DNA from: Symbiodinium natans
Taxonomy: Eukaryota; Sar; Dinophyceae; Suessiales; Symbiodiniaceae
Assembly: GCA_905221605.1 (NCBI GenBank)
Contig: CAJNDS010002231.1
Location: 325,001 to 389,000, forward strand
Direction: 5' to 3'
DNA: 64,000 nucleotides
The position numbers were made by a program, and so were the translations under genes. Below, one piece after another: positions 1 to 12,847 of this stretch (within the stretch, counting starts at the first letter, position 1; each line of letters opens with the position of its first letter). The notes under the pieces were generated by a model, which searched no databases, was not told the origin of the DNA, and was given only the letters and a program-made list of their open reading frames with translations.

Positions 1-46
1 TGTTTTGGCAACCGCGTAAGGGTTTAGGGTTTAGAATTTAGGGGGT

Positions 47-150
47 CTGCCAGAAGACGTGCGGCCTCTACAACGGTCTTTTAAAACTAGTAAGATGGTG
101 AAGTCCTCCTTATCGACTATCTGGATCCGCCTGTCAGTATAAGCCCTACA
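47..150 (-). CDS. Possible exon near window start
   Basis: Open unique segment reading CRAYTDRRIQIVDKEDFTIL, then LVLKDRCRGRT. It is the only protein-like piece I see in the first kilobase; weak evidence. Confidence 0.3.
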
Positions 151-1885
151 TCCCAATTGAAGCCCAAACCCCAAACCCTGACAGACCCAGCGATCTAACC
201 CTGACTCCGGTATTTCACGACAGCAGGGCAGAAACCCTAAACAACAACCGTCACAGAGGCTTCCGAAAACCACTCCTAAACGCCCAGAATACCCTAACCC
301 CCAGAATAACCCTAAACCCTAAACCCTAAAAACCTTGAGCGACCACGGGGCCCAAAAACCTTAATTCACCTACTTGTCCTGGAAGATTCGGGAACTAAGC
401 GACATAGTGCGTTCAAGGCCGCCGTTAGAGGGCATTTTGGGGGGATATTGGGCATCAAATGTCTTACTTCCCTACTACGATCCAGTAAGCTAAAAGAAGC
501 GCTTTTAGACAAATTACCTAAATCATTCCATTCTCGTCCCATCCCTAAACCCTAAACCCTAAACCCTAAACCCTAAACCCTAAACCCAAAACCCTAAACC
601 TTAAACGGAACTTTCAGCTCAATCCTCAGACTCACGATTCCGAGCTTGGCACGCTGAGCGTTGGCATCCAAGTCTGCTTCCCTGGCTGGGCAAAGGTGTG
701 GGAGTGGCGGATTGGGTTTTTGGGGGTTAGGGTTTAGGGTTTAGGGTTTAGGGTTTAGGGTTTAGGGTTTAGGGTTTAGGGTTTAGGGTTTAGGGGTAGG
801 GTTTTGGGTTTTTGGGGGGGCTTAGGGTCTTAGGGCTTGGGGTTGAGGGCGGCCCTTGGGACTAAGTGACGTGTTTTTTGCCCATACTTGTTGCTAAAGT
901 CTGAGTCCACGCTCCGGGAGGATATCCCGAATCCCTAAACCCTGATGAGGCTTTGGGGTTTCGTTTAGGGTCTAATTTTGCTTTGCCCCAAGACTGGACC
1001 TGACTTAGTTTTGGCTTGGGTGGCAAGAGGTCGGAGATGGAACTCAAGAGGCATACCCTAAACCCTAAACCCTAAACCCTAAACCCTAAACCCTAAGGCG
1101 TCTTTGTAGGTTGCCTAAGAATCCGATAAGGGACTTGAAGACTTGAAGATGTCCTGCAAGAACATTGATGCTGGGGTCTGAATTAAGGGACTCCTCCCAG
1201 TCAAGCCTTAGGGTTTAGGGTTTAGGGTTTAGGGTTTAGGGTTTAGGGTTTAGGGTTTAGGGTTTAGGGTTTAGGGTCTCAAGCCGAGCCCTTGCAGAAC
1301 TGCAATCTTCTTCCTCTACTTTCGCCCGCGCATGCTTCTGGCTCTCAGAACGAAAGGGTAGTTGCATGGTCCCTTAAATGGGGACCCCTTAGATACCTAT
1401 TGTTCCCAAGGGCCCATACTACGTCAGAATCCTCTGAAGAGGGTGAGGGACCATATGAAGGGACCATGTAACTACCCTAAGGCACTTGCTGCAGTTGGGA
1501 GACTTGCGCCGCTTGAGTAAACCCACAACTACTTGTTGCCCCCCGCCCCGCCACCCCCCAACTTCCCGCCCAAAGCCCACCTAAAACTCCACAACCTAAA
1601 GTCACAGCCTCAAACAAGGTAACCTGCGGCCCTTACATGAAGCTTCGCGAAGATGCATGCAGCAGCCCACAGCCAAGTACCAGAGAAGCTTCGTGTTCCG
1701 ATTTCCTATACTGAACCTGGAACCCTATCCCTAAGTTTAGGGTTTAGGGCTTAGGGCTTCGATTCGCTTGCTTTGGGTGCGCAGATGCACTGCCAGCTGC
1801 TTTGATGTGCGAGCTTCTGCGGAGAACCCGAGATCCTAGACCCTGAGCCTTTGACACCCAAACTCTAAGCCCTGTAACCCTAAAC

Positions 1886-2011
1886 TACTATATGCTTAAG
1901 AACCCCCCCCCCCCCCCCGAAAAAAACAAAAAAAAACACGTTAGTCCAAATAAGGGCAATATGAGGAGTACTATCTTTCATTTTTTTCGGGGGTTATTAA
2001 GGAAATAGTAG
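1886..2011. mobile_element. IE-1 inverted-repeat element
   Basis: Ends ctactatatgcttaagaac and ggaaatagtag with a poly-C run just inside the left end, an A-rich run, and a T/G-rich right half. The family core is TIR, poly-C, poly-A, then cttataagggtaatg, then poly-T, poly-G, TIR. No open frame. Confidence 0.7.
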
Positions 2012-3698
2012 CCAAAACACTTAAGGACGCTGGGCGCAGAGAGATTCGTCTCGCGAAAGACTCTTCGGAAGTTCAGGTGTCGCCTGCCCTAAACCCTAAA
2101 CCCTAAACCCTAAGCCCTAAACACTAAACCCTATACCCCTAAACCTTGGGATGTTTACCTGTATACTAACAGTCCTTCATCGGGGGTATAGTGAGGGGTA
2201 CTAGAATCCCTATTCTGGACTGGTAGTATCAGATCCCAACCCTAACCCGAAAAACCCTGGATCACAGGTGTCTGCGCGTCTCCCTGGCGGCCGCGCGAAG
2301 GCGAAGGTGAGAAACGATGATGTCTTCGGGCACCTGGAATGCAAAAAGATACAGGGTTTAGGGTCTTGGGTTTAGGGGAGCCCTAAAACCAAAAGCCTGA
2401 TTCGCAGGTTTAGTCGAAACTGCGAGAAGCACAACATCAGGCCGAGATTTCGAAGGTGTATAATATACCTTCATTAAGGTATTTTGGGCTCGTTGGCAAG
2501 ATGCTCAAGGTTGCAGCATATCTCCGGAAAATAAAACGGAGCCCCTTTCTATACTCGTGCCGACGTGCTTCTCTATGGCTCCTTGAAGGGCGGTGTGACG
2601 CCGGCAGGCAGCGGCACGTTGAAAGCATTCAAGGTCATCGAAATCCTAGGACCCAGGGGTAAACTAGGAATAAACAAGGGTGCTCATTTTTTAAGGGGAT
2701 AACAAGGGAACCCCCAGCCTAAACAAAGGAAATAAGGGCCTTCTCCAGATCCTAGCCCTAAACCCTAAACCCAAAACCTAAAAAAAGGAACCAAGGGCCT
2801 ACTCCGGATCCTAGCATCTGGTGGTAGAAGCCCATGGTGAAGACCAGGTCGATGAGCGCCTGCCTGCACAGAAGCCATGGTGGTTTCAGAAATTGGGGGT
2901 TTAGGGTTTAGGGTTTAGGGTTTAGGGTTTAGGGTTTAGGGTTTAGGGTTTAGGGTCCTACTATGGGAACCCTAACTACTACTTGGGGGTCTCCTTTAGG
3001 GGTCCCCTATTTTCCTAATCCCCCACATGGGAAGGAAACGTTATCGAGCCCCGGGTCCTCAAGGCTGAAATAAGGACAGCCGACGTGTGAATTGGAGTCT
3101 ACGTGCCCTGAACATCCCCTGAACCCTAAACCCTAAACCCTAAACGCATGAGGAAACTTATGAAAATGTGAAGCTGGAGACTTGCCAGCCTAGAGCAGCC
3201 AAAGAGTTCGATGGGTTTAGGGTTTAGGGTTTAGGATTTAGGGTTTATTGTCAAAGTCCCAAAAAATGAATCGTCACGTCTGTCCAGCAGTTTCGATGGG
3301 AATGACGGCAGGCCCGGGCTCTGAGATATGTATTCTTAACCAAAGGGGGGAAAAGGCTAAACTTTGATATTCCTACTAAATAAGGAAACCCCAAAAAGTT
3401 TAAAGTTCAACCATTGGCTAAGTAAGTTTTCCTGAACTTGCATATCCAAGTTGCTCCCCACCGACGGCGGCCAAGGCTTTCTGATGAGTATCGTCTGACA
3501 CGCGCTTCGTGCTGTGGAGCTCGCGGGCATATGTGTAAACCTTCGCACAGGGTTGGTTGGTGACCGCATGTGGGATTGCATCTGTTGGCCCTTGCGTCGG
3601 CAACCTTGAGAAACTGATCGAAAGTAAACAAGAGCTCTCTGTATCAGTCGCCCTCGACCCTCCTCAAGAAAACGAAACACACACTCACACACACACAC

Positions 3699-3729
<31 letters not shown>

Positions 3730-4208
3730 GACACACAGCCAGACAGACAATCCTTACAGACAAGCCTAAAGCTCGCCTATTCAGACCACGAAGCTAGACC
3801 CAAGAGTAACCTAGGAGTGTAAAGAGTGCACTTTTTGGTTACAAATGGTCTCATAAGGAACCTTGAACCCAAAAAAGGAATAAGGGCCTAATCTGGGTCC
3901 TACAGGAAGTCGTACAGGTAGACCAGAGGCCTAACACTGAGTCACTTAAACGAAAAGTTGCCGTTTCGGTCCCTGCTTTCCTGCTTGATTCCAGTGTTAA
4001 GCATACTTGGGGGGGGGTTGAGGGTTTTGGGGTTTAGGGTAGGGTTTCAGGGTTTAGGGTTTCGGGTTTAGGGCTACGCATACTTGGGGGGGGATTAGGC
4101 TTGGGCTTTTAAGGCTCCAGGAAACCCACCTGGCACCTCCCCCAGCAATCTACGGCCTCTTCCGCAACCCTGAACCCTGAGATCCCACCACAGTCGAAAC
4201 CGCGGGGT

Positions 4209-4348
4209 GTACTTGGAGGTTCATGGTACTAGTAAGTTAGTAACTAATTATAACTGTACTTATAACCCACTTATAAGCCCCCTAAGTGCCCTAATATGGT
4301 TATAAGTACAGTTATGATTGGTTACTAAGTACCATGAACCTCCAAGTA
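4209..4348. mobile_element. IE-7 palindromic element
   Basis: Ends tacttggaggttcatggtac and gtaccatgaacctccaagta are exact complements, with ttataactgtac units inside each arm. Other copies: 5189-5414, 39473-39618, partial near 8870 and 56620. Confidence 0.75.
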
Positions 4349-4738
4349 GGGCTTAGGGCGGAACTTGGCGTTTAGTTTAGGGACTCGGTTGTACCTGGAC
4401 CTCGAATAGCGTAGTTTCTTGTTTTAAGCATCTAATGTTATGATTCGTAGTTTAGAACTGAGACAGCTAGATCACCCAAGAAGCAAAGGATCTACAACTG
4501 GCGATCCAGATCGGGCTCATGGCTTAGTTGCTCAGTTCATAAGCCCCCAAATGTGTACACTTTCAGTTCTATAGGGGATTATAGTATCCCAAAAAGTGTA
4601 AAAGTGTACTCACTCAGCTACTATGATGGGTGGGGGCGGGACCGCGAGATCAGCCAAATCCGGGCCCCATTTTACTGGCACCTGTGGCTCCCATGGACCC
4701 CAAAAAAGGGGGCCGTCATTCTGCTCATCCCCCAGACA

Positions 4739-4874
4739 GGGTTTAGGGTTTAGGGTTTAGGGTTTAGGGTTTAGGGTTTAGGGTTTAGGGTTTAGGGTTT
4801 AGGGTTTAGGGTTTAGGGTTTAGGGTTTAGGGTTCAGGGTTTAGGGTTTAGGGTTTAGGGTTTAGGGTTTAGGG
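4739..4874 (+). repeat. Interstitial telomere-type tract (TTTAGGG), about 19 units
   Basis: Almost perfect heptamer array with one TTCAGGG variant. Longest near-perfect tract in the window. It lies just past the C-terminal exon at 4892-4969 and so may be in a 3' untranslated or intergenic region. Confidence 0.95.
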
Positions 4875-4891
4875 GCAAAAAACCTTAGAGG

Positions 4892-4969
4892 TCAAGAGGC
4901 CGCCAGCTGCTCTGGTGTCATTCCACGTGCGCTGCCAGGCTCCGCCTGGGACTTGATGCTGTCGATGGC
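4892..4969 (-). CDS. C-terminal exon (AIDSIKSQAEPGSARGMT)
   Basis: 26 codons reading AIDSIKSQAEPGSARGMTPE, then QLAAS and TGA. Acceptor tcgaag|GCC at phase 0. The 3' flank (4739-4874) is a long telomere-type tract. Likely the end of gene C or of another gene. Confidence 0.6.
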   Translation of the reverse strand, partial: AIDSIKSQAEPGSARGMTPEQLAAS

Positions 4970-7607
4970 CTTCGAGAGTTGCGTGGGGTTTCAGGGTTTA
5001 GGGTTTAGGGTTTGTGGGGGGGGGGGGGGGGTTCAGAATTGTTAAGGGGGGGGGGGGGGGGGGGGGGGGATCATGGGGGAGTAGCTACCTAGGGCCTAGG
5101 GAATTTTAGGGAAGCTTCGGGAGCCTTAGGGAGTAGTGGGGAGTATGAAGGGGAACCTCGGGTTAAACCCACCCTCCCTTAAGAACCCGACTTGGTAGTT
5201 CGTAAATAACTGTACTTATAACTGTACTTATAACTGTACTTATAACTGTATTTATAACTGTATTTATAACTGTACTTATAACTGTACTTATAACTGTACT
5301 TATAACTGTACTCATAACTGTATTTATAACCATGTTGGGGCACGTAAGGGGCTTACTAAGTAGGCTATAAGTGCAGTTGTCTTTGGTTATTAAGTACCAT
5401 GAGCCTCCAAGTAGAAGCAAGGTGAGCGATGAAGGATGATGATCTCAAGTGTGCCGGGAAGGTTTAGGGTTCGGAGTTCTCAAACCCAAAACCCAAAACC
5501 CAAAACCCAAAACCCTGAGCCCTATAGTAGGGCTTCACAGGGTGGGTTTCGGCAAGGTTGACAAAAATATAATCATCGGCTCCAAGTGCGGGGTTTAGGG
5601 TTTAGGGATTAGGGTTTAGGGATATTCGTGGCGTTTAGGTCCCGGCCCCCGCCAAAACCACTGACCACAATCCTCAGAGCTGTTGGGCCCGAAAAGAACA
5701 CAAAGAGGGTATTTGGTTGGAGTGGCCAGAATGTTAAAGGTTCTCTTGGGGTTAGGGTCTCAAGGCTTTCGGGTACGGTCCGGGGGGTTAGAGTCTTGAA
5801 ATCCTAAACCCTAAACCCTAAACCCTAAACCCTAGCTGCCTGGCCTCTGGGAGAACGCCAGCTTTCAGTGCCAGCTTTTCATGTGCAAACCACTCAAACC
5901 TTGGTCTCTAGGTACGTGGCCGGGAGGGTTCGGGGTTTAGGTTCCCAGAACGTTGTATATCCTGGTATTCTGTTTCAGTTTCGCATGCTTAAAGTTTTCA
6001 CATGAGAGTCTCTAGGGCGCATGCTCATGGGGGCGGGGGAGGGGAAACAAAAGGCCTCATGATTTCTCACAGCGCTCCAAACGGTTGCCCTAAACCGTAA
6101 ACCCTTACTAAGCCCTAAAACCTACCAAACCCTAAACCCTAAACCCTCCCCTAGCTGTTCCCCTACATACGCCCTAACCCGGCTGCACCAAAGTACTTGT
6201 AACTTCCCAATTCCGTACAAAAACCCTTAGGAATCGCATAAGGAACAAAAGCCTCAACCCTACACCCAAGAAAACCTCTTCCGAATTCCCAAAACCCCAC
6301 AAGATCGGGAAAAAAAACAAAGCCCTAAAAACCCTTAGAAAACCCGAACAAAACCTTTAAACCGAGTCGCACGAGAAGGAAAACCCTGGTCTAATCTAGG
6401 ATGGCCCTTAAAACCGCTATGAAACATGTTCCTGAACATGATCCTCTTAAATCCAATAAGGGAAGATATGCCCTACACCCCAAACCCTAATTCCTCTTAA
6501 ACCCAATTAGGGAAAATATCAAATGTCCCAAACCTACCTAGTACTTGCGGCCTCTTCACTGGGAAAGCCACTCGGCCCCGACCACGAGAATGCCAACCTC
6601 GTAGAGGTCCTGAGCCGCCGGTCCGAACAGATAGTGTCTAAACCCTAAACCCTAAACCCTAAACCCTAAACCCTAAACCCTAAACCCTAAACCCTAAACC
6701 CCTAACCCTAAACCCTAATCAACCCTATACCTGGGCCTTAAAAGGGGTCCCATCAGTTGGTAGCTCCAGCACTATGTTGCTCTAGATCCCCCCCAAAAGA
6801 CATAGAAACATCCTTCCTTCTAAGGACAATATAGGGACTATGGCGAACTTTGTTTTGGGGGTCCTTAGGCCAATAGTAGTTTAGGGCCCTGTATAGTACA
6901 TAAGACTATATACTCTAGACCCAAGAGTTACCTAGGAACAAAAAAGGGCCCCTTTTTGGTTTAAAGGGGCTTAAAAGGGAGCCTAAACCGCAAAAAAACA
7001 AGGAATAAGTACTCTGGGTCCTAGCTTTTGTGAACCCAGACTTTGGATTGCAGCTAAACCCTAAACCCTAAACCCTAAACCCTAAACCCTAAACCCTAAA
7101 CCCTAAAGCCTAAACCCTGAACCCTAAACCCTGAACCCCTGGCACGACAGGAGCCCCGAAGTCCTACGAAGCCTTGAGCACCTTAAACAGTATGGAAGTC
7201 CTGTGCTCAAAGAAAGAAAGGCTCGTGCCCCTTATGGCCCTTAAACTGCCTTAGGGTTGTTTTTAGAAAGGGTCCCCCAAAACCCAAGGGTACCACCTCA
7301 GGGTTCAAGGTAGAGTTCCTTGATGTGTGGGGCAACTGCTGGAGTAGGGTCTTAGGGTTTTGGGTTTAGGGTTTCGGGCATAGGACGCCGGACTCAACCC
7401 CGTAAACCCTAGACCCTAAACCCTCAACCCCAAACCCTCCTAAATACTCAACCCTAAACCCCAGACCCTAAACTACCTAAGCCCCAAGGCTATGAACCCC
7501 CAAAGCGCTTGAAGCCTGACCAGTTGCTGCTGGGCATTTGTTGTGATGTCGGCAGAAGCTGCCTGCAGATGCTGAGCCCCGCCTCCACCCAGATAAGGAC
7601 TTTTTTT

Positions 7608-7646
<39 letters not shown>

Positions 7647-10600
7647 GCGGGCGGGGCTAAACCCTAAACCCTAAACCGAAACCCTAAACCGGGCTATCTT
7701 CAGGCCCATGTCCTCGTTTCAAGGCTATTGGGGCTCTCTGGGATTATCTGAGGCAAAGCATCCCGAACCTAACCCCTGACCAGGGTCCAGGTCCCAAAAA
7801 GTTTTGACCGAAAGTTTTGACAGAGTTTCTGTTTTGGAACCAATTTTCTATTTTTTTGAGGGGTCCCCAAGAAAAGCGGAGGGGGAGGGGGGGAAGGGGG
7901 AGGGGGGGGGGAGGAGGGGGCAGAGGTTTAAGTAAATTGGGCACTTGGCCTCAAACTTAAACTTGGCTTGTCAGCTGTTTAGACAAATAACTTGGAAATT
8001 CAGATTGATACCACGTACAATGTCGGTTCTGCGGTTTCGCCAGCCATTCTCACAGGGGAGCTAGGAAGGTCAAGAGCTTAGGGGTTTTGGGTGTTGACCT
8101 GAGGGAATAGAGTATGGATTGTGCTATGCAAATACGCTCTCGAGGGTACCGATCTCAACTACTGCACAAAGCCACTTTGCCACACTAGAGGGAAGCCACA
8201 CTAGCCCCCTCTAACCAGCCTCCCCCCCCCCCCCCCCCAGGTTCCCCCATATTTAAGGCTATCAACCGGGTTAATTAGTACAGAGGGGTAGCAGGGGAAC
8301 TCATGGCACATTTTCTCTTCGCGTGTTGAAGCTTCGAACTTTGCTTTGGCCACTTTTCCCCAACCCCTTTTACACTCCTGCCCGAACTTTGCACACACAA
8401 AAAACCCAAAGACTAGACAAACACTAAAACCCTAAACCCTAAACCCTATAGACCCTAAACCTAAACCCTAAACCCTAAACCCTACACCCTAAACCCTAAA
8501 CCCTAACAAAACTTTGGTCCGAGGTGCCCATCCGCTCGGCAAGACCGCCGATGAGGGGCGAGCTGACCATCGCATTCCAGGGGCCAACCTGGCCAAAGCT
8601 CGTTGCTAGTTGAAGGGTTTAGGGTTTAGGGTTTAGGGTTTCTGGGTTCTTTGTGTTGCTTCCAGGGGATTAGGGGTTTGGGATTTAGAGTTTAGGGTTT
8701 AGCGCTAGGGACTCCAGGTGCCCTGGACCCTAAAACCCTGAGTGAAGACCCTGAAGTCTCTGTCTGCTGGCGTCTAAACTCCGAATCCTTCACATGCGTT
8801 GAGACTGCAAACCGTGTCCGTCCGCCACCCTTGTCCTACCTGGAGTACACCGCCACACTTGTCCTACCTGGAGTACAACTAAGTAGGCTTATCGCTACGT
8901 AAGGCAACTATACTTATGACCCTTAAGATGTATTAGTATAATTACCCATGAAGCAAGAATGGGTCGCACAACACCCATCGTTCAAGGTTTATGCACGAGC
9001 CCAAAACCCCCGCTTCGGCCCCCCCCCCCTTCCCCACCTCCCCCCCCGTCCCGAACAAAGCAAACAGGTACTGTTGGGCTTCCTAGAAAGCCGCCCGAGC
9101 TGGTTGTTGGCGCTTCTCAAATAAGGAGGTTTCCGAAAATAGGGGTACCCTGTTCCTTTGAAAGGGACCCCTGTTTTCGGAATCCACATATTCGTAAGGT
9201 TGGGGTTCAGGTTTTGTCCGGTGGCGAGGAGGCTTAGGAATTTTAACAGCGAGAGCTTGAGATCTCTGATGGCACCCATCTAAACTTAAACCCTAAACCA
9301 TAAACTTAAGTGGGATCAAGGTTAGGATGTGTGGTATGGGCAGCAACAGTAGGCACAGAGCTGCCAGCCAGGGTACGAGCGAGCCGTCGTCATTCGTCAC
9401 GGCAAAGCCGCCTGTGCATGATGCACTCGGGTTGTTCTGGTCTCCACTGGGGGTCCTAGTTATGCCAGATAACAAATTGGAGGACCACAATTAATAACCC
9501 TTTACCGAATTAATCCCTTTAAGTAAAACTTTGAAAACCTTTGCAAGATTGACTGGCTGACGCACAGTGGCGCAGTGATGTAGTAGCCTCAACATAGCCC
9601 CGCCCTTTGAATATCACTAGGGTCCCTTGAAAAGGTCCCCTAAACCCTAAACCCCAAACCCCAAACCCTAAACCCCAAACCCCAAACCCTAAACCCTACA
9701 CCCTAAACCCTAAATCCTAAACCCCCTTCACGTCCCTCAAGCATGCCGCCTTTGGCGCCGGTCTTCCCCCTATCATCGATGATGCGGTCCTTGCGCCGTG
9801 CGCTGCAGCTGAGGGCTCTTAAGGTTAAGCTAGGGTTTAGGGTTTAGGGTTTAGGGTTTAGGGTCTAGGGTTTGGGGTTTAGGGTTATTGCTCAAGAACC
9901 CCCAACGGGAAGTGCCCGGAGAGCCCACATAATGACGAAACCCCTTTAATATCTTTAATGAAATATGACACCTTAAACGAACATGATCCACGATACGCTC
10001 TCAATCCGAGGGGTATTGGGCTCCCAGAACCCCTTCTCCCCCCCCCACACCCCCCACCCCCCCCCGGAAATGCCGCCAAGGCTCATAAAGCTCTTTCTGC
10101 TCCGGTGTCATGCCTTGGTAGCCCAGCAACCATCTTGTGAGAAGGGTACCCTTTTTGGGGAGTTGAGTACTACTTTAAGAGAACCAAAAGCCCCCAACAA
10201 AAGCGACAGACCTGAACCTAAACCCTAAACCTAAACCCTAAACCCTAAACCCTTTTGAGCAACGGAACTTGGAGGCTGCCGACCCTAAACCCAAAACCCA
10301 AAACCCTAAACCCACAGCTACCAAGATGCCAGACTTGGGTGAGCAAGGCGGCAGGCGGGACGTGGCAGAGCTGCAGCCTCAGGCAAAAGGGTTTAGGGTT
10401 TAGGGTTTAAGGTAACCTACAAAACAGTAGCTTGAGGGTTCTTAAGGTAAAACCCCAGGCCCTGAACCTGCAAGGGAATCCTTGAGTCAGCCTTCTAAAG
10501 AATCTGGCTGGACAAAAAACATTGCGGAACAAGCCCCCCCCGCCCCCTAAAACCTAAAAACCCAGAGACTCCAAAACTCCTTAATCAAGGATTATAATAG

Positions 10601-11353
10601 GAACCCTAATATGATTTAAGGTGCATTCCTTAATTAAGGGGTTTTGGAGTCTCTGGGAACATTGCGGAACAAGCCTCCTTATACACCCTATACAAATTAG
10701 GGGCCCATACTTCAGGACCTTTACAGGAGGTAAGGGACCATGTTAAGGGCCTTCGAAACCAAACAGTCCAAATGCCCAAAAGCCTCCCAAAAAAACAGCG
10801 AGACTGCAACGAGGATAGACTTGCGTTCTACGAGGTTCAGGGATTAGCGGTATTGGCTGCCTTTACCCATCCTCATGCTCTTCCCACCCTTTGCAGCAAT
10901 GTGCACCACGAGCCTTTGGCTACAGGGGGTCATATTTGGGCTCTACGGCGGACGCCCCCAACACCTCAAAAACACCACCGCCCCCTTCTCCGAAACCCTT
11001 TTTGCAACTGGGTTTAGGGTTAGAGTTTATAGGGCTTACCAAAACCCTAAACCTAGAAACCCTTCTCCAGCCGCTGGCACGTGCGCCCAGCCGCCTCACG
11101 CCGACGCATCGAGCCCAGGCGCGCATGGCGGTGAGCCCTGGCCGACGCACTGCGCTCAAGCGGGCGTCGTGTTGCACAACTTAGAATAAGGATCCTGAAA
11201 TAGCTTATAAGGCATGTCCGTGAATTGCAGGGTGTTGGGCTCTCTGTGTCTGACGCATCGGGCAAGTAAGGCCTGGAGCACGTGCATGTGCCCTCCCTGA
11301 GCCAGAAGGTGGTCGGTGCAAACATGCGGTGCACGTTCGAGCCCTTGCCCTTC
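4892..11353 (-). CDS. Gene C: membrane protein, possibly transporter-like (gene span)
   Basis: Four or five exons, listed separately, leading to a TGA at 4892. One has a very hydrophobic helix and one reads SPLIGGLAERMG, similar to the G-x-L-A-D/E-R-x-G loop between helices 2 and 3 of major facilitator transporters. Phases have only been checked locally, so this could be more than one gene. Confidence 0.45.
5189..5414. repeat. IE-7 copy expanded by a tandem 12-base array
   Basis: Within an IE-7 element, the unit ataactgtactt (with ttataactgtat variants) is repeated about ten times between 5207 and 5330. It looks like local expansion of the inner arm repeat. Confidence 0.75.
6402..6540. mobile_element. 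IE-11 element
   Basis: Left part aggatggcccttaaaacc, inside cctgaacatgatcctcttaa, right part aacctacctagtac. Other copies: 21310-21375, 36568-36660, 46762-46870, 55936-56036. Ends are less clearly inverted than in other families. Confidence 0.55.
8520..8588 (-). CDS. Gene C region exon (SSPLIGGLAERMG)
   Basis: 69 bases, 23 codons, phase 0 on both sides. Reads VGPWNAMVSSPLIGGLAERM, then GTS. Acceptor ggccag|GTT, donor TCG|GA. The GGLAERMG loop is like the signature of major facilitator superfamily transporters; from one exon this is only suggestive. Confidence 0.55.
9309..9411 (-). CDS. Gene C region exon (membrane helix)
   Basis: Reads GFAVTNDDGSLVPWLAALCL, then LLLPIPHILTLIP: a polar loop then a strong membrane helix. 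Acceptor tgcacag|GC. 3' limit approximate. Confidence 0.62.
9729..9820 (-). CDS. Gene C region exon (KDRIIDDRGKTGAKGG)
   Basis: Reads RALSCSARRKDRIIDDRGKT, then GAKGGMLEG. Basic, open, unique sequence; limits approximate. Confidence 0.5.
11230..11353 (-). CDS. Gene C region exon (MFAPTTFWLREGTCTCSR)
   Basis: Contains KGKGSNVHRMFAPTTFWLRE, then GTCTCSRPYLPDASDTESP. Acceptor ctagtag|G. Protein-like for about 40 codons; product not recognised. It is the most upstream exon I place in this group. Confidence 0.55.
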
Positions 11354-12678
11354 CTACTAGAATTCGAACCTCTGGAATGCTCTACCCTTAGAACCCAAAA
11401 CCTACTTTTTTTTTGTACGTTCTTCCCCCTATTTAGATTCTTCGGCAACCTGCAAAGAAGTAGGCTTTGGCTTCTTAAGGTATGCCCCAAGCCCAAAACA
11501 CTATACAGCAAGGCACCCTTTGACCAAAAGCGCACTCCGTGGCCTTATGGTGACTGAACCAACTTGGTTGAAGTGAACCCAAAGAGCCCAACTGCTCCTT
11601 GATTGTAAGGAATACCTTTAAAGTCAGAATAGGGATCCTAATATGACTTATAAAGGACCTAAGGTGTATTTGCTTAATAATTAAGGGATATTGGGTTTTC
11701 TGGGAAACCTTAAACCCTAAACCCTAAAATTCCTTATGCACCCTCCCTCATGGGGAAGCTCTTCGCAACCAGCCTAGGCTAGTCCTTTAATTTAAAACCT
11801 CTGACTTTTTTTTGCCAAATATGATCCTCTTTAACCAAGAAAAGAAAATACAAGATGTACCAAGGACCTACCAAGCCAGCACAAATCCGTATCCCTGTTT
11901 CCATCTGTTGCTGACGCTCCTGCAGCCTCTTGCTCGAGGGATGGGCGTCCTTGACGTTCACGACCTGCCTCCAATCTACTCAGCCTGGTCGCCAGCACTG
12001 CCACAGCACCTCTAATCAGTGTCTAATATAGGGACTTACTAATTACAAGAAGTTGTGGGGCTAATTATAGGAGATTTATAGAAGGACCATAAGGGGATAC
12101 GATTAGTAATTATTCCAACTCCGATATCAATCAGTGGGATTTTGCACTCTTAAGATGAGCCCGGCGTGCAAGGGAGCCTAGACCCTCAAGAAAGGGAATG
12201 AGGGCCTACTCTGGGTCCTAGCCCTAAACCCTAAACCCTAAACCCAAAACCCCAAAACCCTGAACCCTAAGCCTCTGTTGGCAGTGCTGTCTCAGCCTGC
12301 GGCGGCTTCTCCTCAGGGCGCACCCCTGAAGCGCTGGCGCGCAAATGTCCTGGAGCAGCTTGTGCGCGGCCGCGGTGCGGCCTGGATTGTTTCGGGAATT
12401 CGACGATTTATAGAGGGCTTGCAGGTTTCGGGTTTAGGGTTTAGGGAGTTTGTAGGGTTTGTAGGTTTTTATGGGGATTTTAGGGTGTTTGAGGGTTTTT
12501 GGGGGGCTTTAGAGGGTTGATGAGTTTATAGGGTTTCTAAGGGTTCGAGATGATCTAAAGAGCTTTTCGGCGCTTCGATCATCGTTCGGGTGCTAGCGTT
12601 TGCTCATAGGGTTATAACACTTTTGCACATGTTGGATACCTTGTGCTATATCGGGTTTGACATCTCTGGTCGTACTAT

Positions 12679-12683
12679 GTACG

Positions 12684-12727
<44 letters not shown>

Positions 12728-12847
12728 CACATACATATACGTATACGTATACGTATACATATACATATACATATACATACATACATACATATATATATAT
12801 ATATATTTGTAAACATATTATCTATATGTATATATATATATATATAC
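12679..12847. repeat. TA/TACA-type simple repeat
   Basis: Alternating AT with ATACGT and ATACAT variants. Source of spurious Tyr/Ile frames. Smaller ones: 14880-14918, 19140-19172, 34508-34558, 38700-38735, 44380-44480, 47390-47440. Confidence 0.9.

Larger units (their letters stand above)
1..4891. other. Region dominated by repeats, little coding signal
   Basis: Besides one weak exon candidate at 47-150 I see telomere-type tracts, IE-1 (1886-2011), IE-4 (2640-2810, 3795-3902), IE-5 (1355-1481), IE-7 (4209-4348), IE-9 (4516-4622), IE-13 (3345-3420) and a CA/GACA microsatellite (3677-3750). Short GC-rich pieces (1280-1350, 2270-2330, 2820-2880) may be exons, but no frame stands out. Confidence 0.6.
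4970..8519. other. Mostly intronic or intergenic repeats
   Basis: Holds poly-G runs (5018-5069, 7617-7647), the expanded IE-7 (5189-5414), IE-11 (6402-6540), IE-4 (6911-7021), an IE-10 copy (8196-8312) and several CCCTAAA tracts. A unique GC-rich piece at 7500-7600 is open on the minus strand and may be an exon, weakly supported. Confidence 0.55.

Noticed and set aside
11053-11535. 160-codon minus-strand open frame
   Set aside because: Runs through an IE-2 element and several unrelated pieces; only the 11230-11353 part looks coding.
12278-12420. Plus-strand frame PLKRWRANVLEQLV
   Set aside because: The segment is also open on the minus strand; with no splice phase or paralogue to decide, I did not call it.
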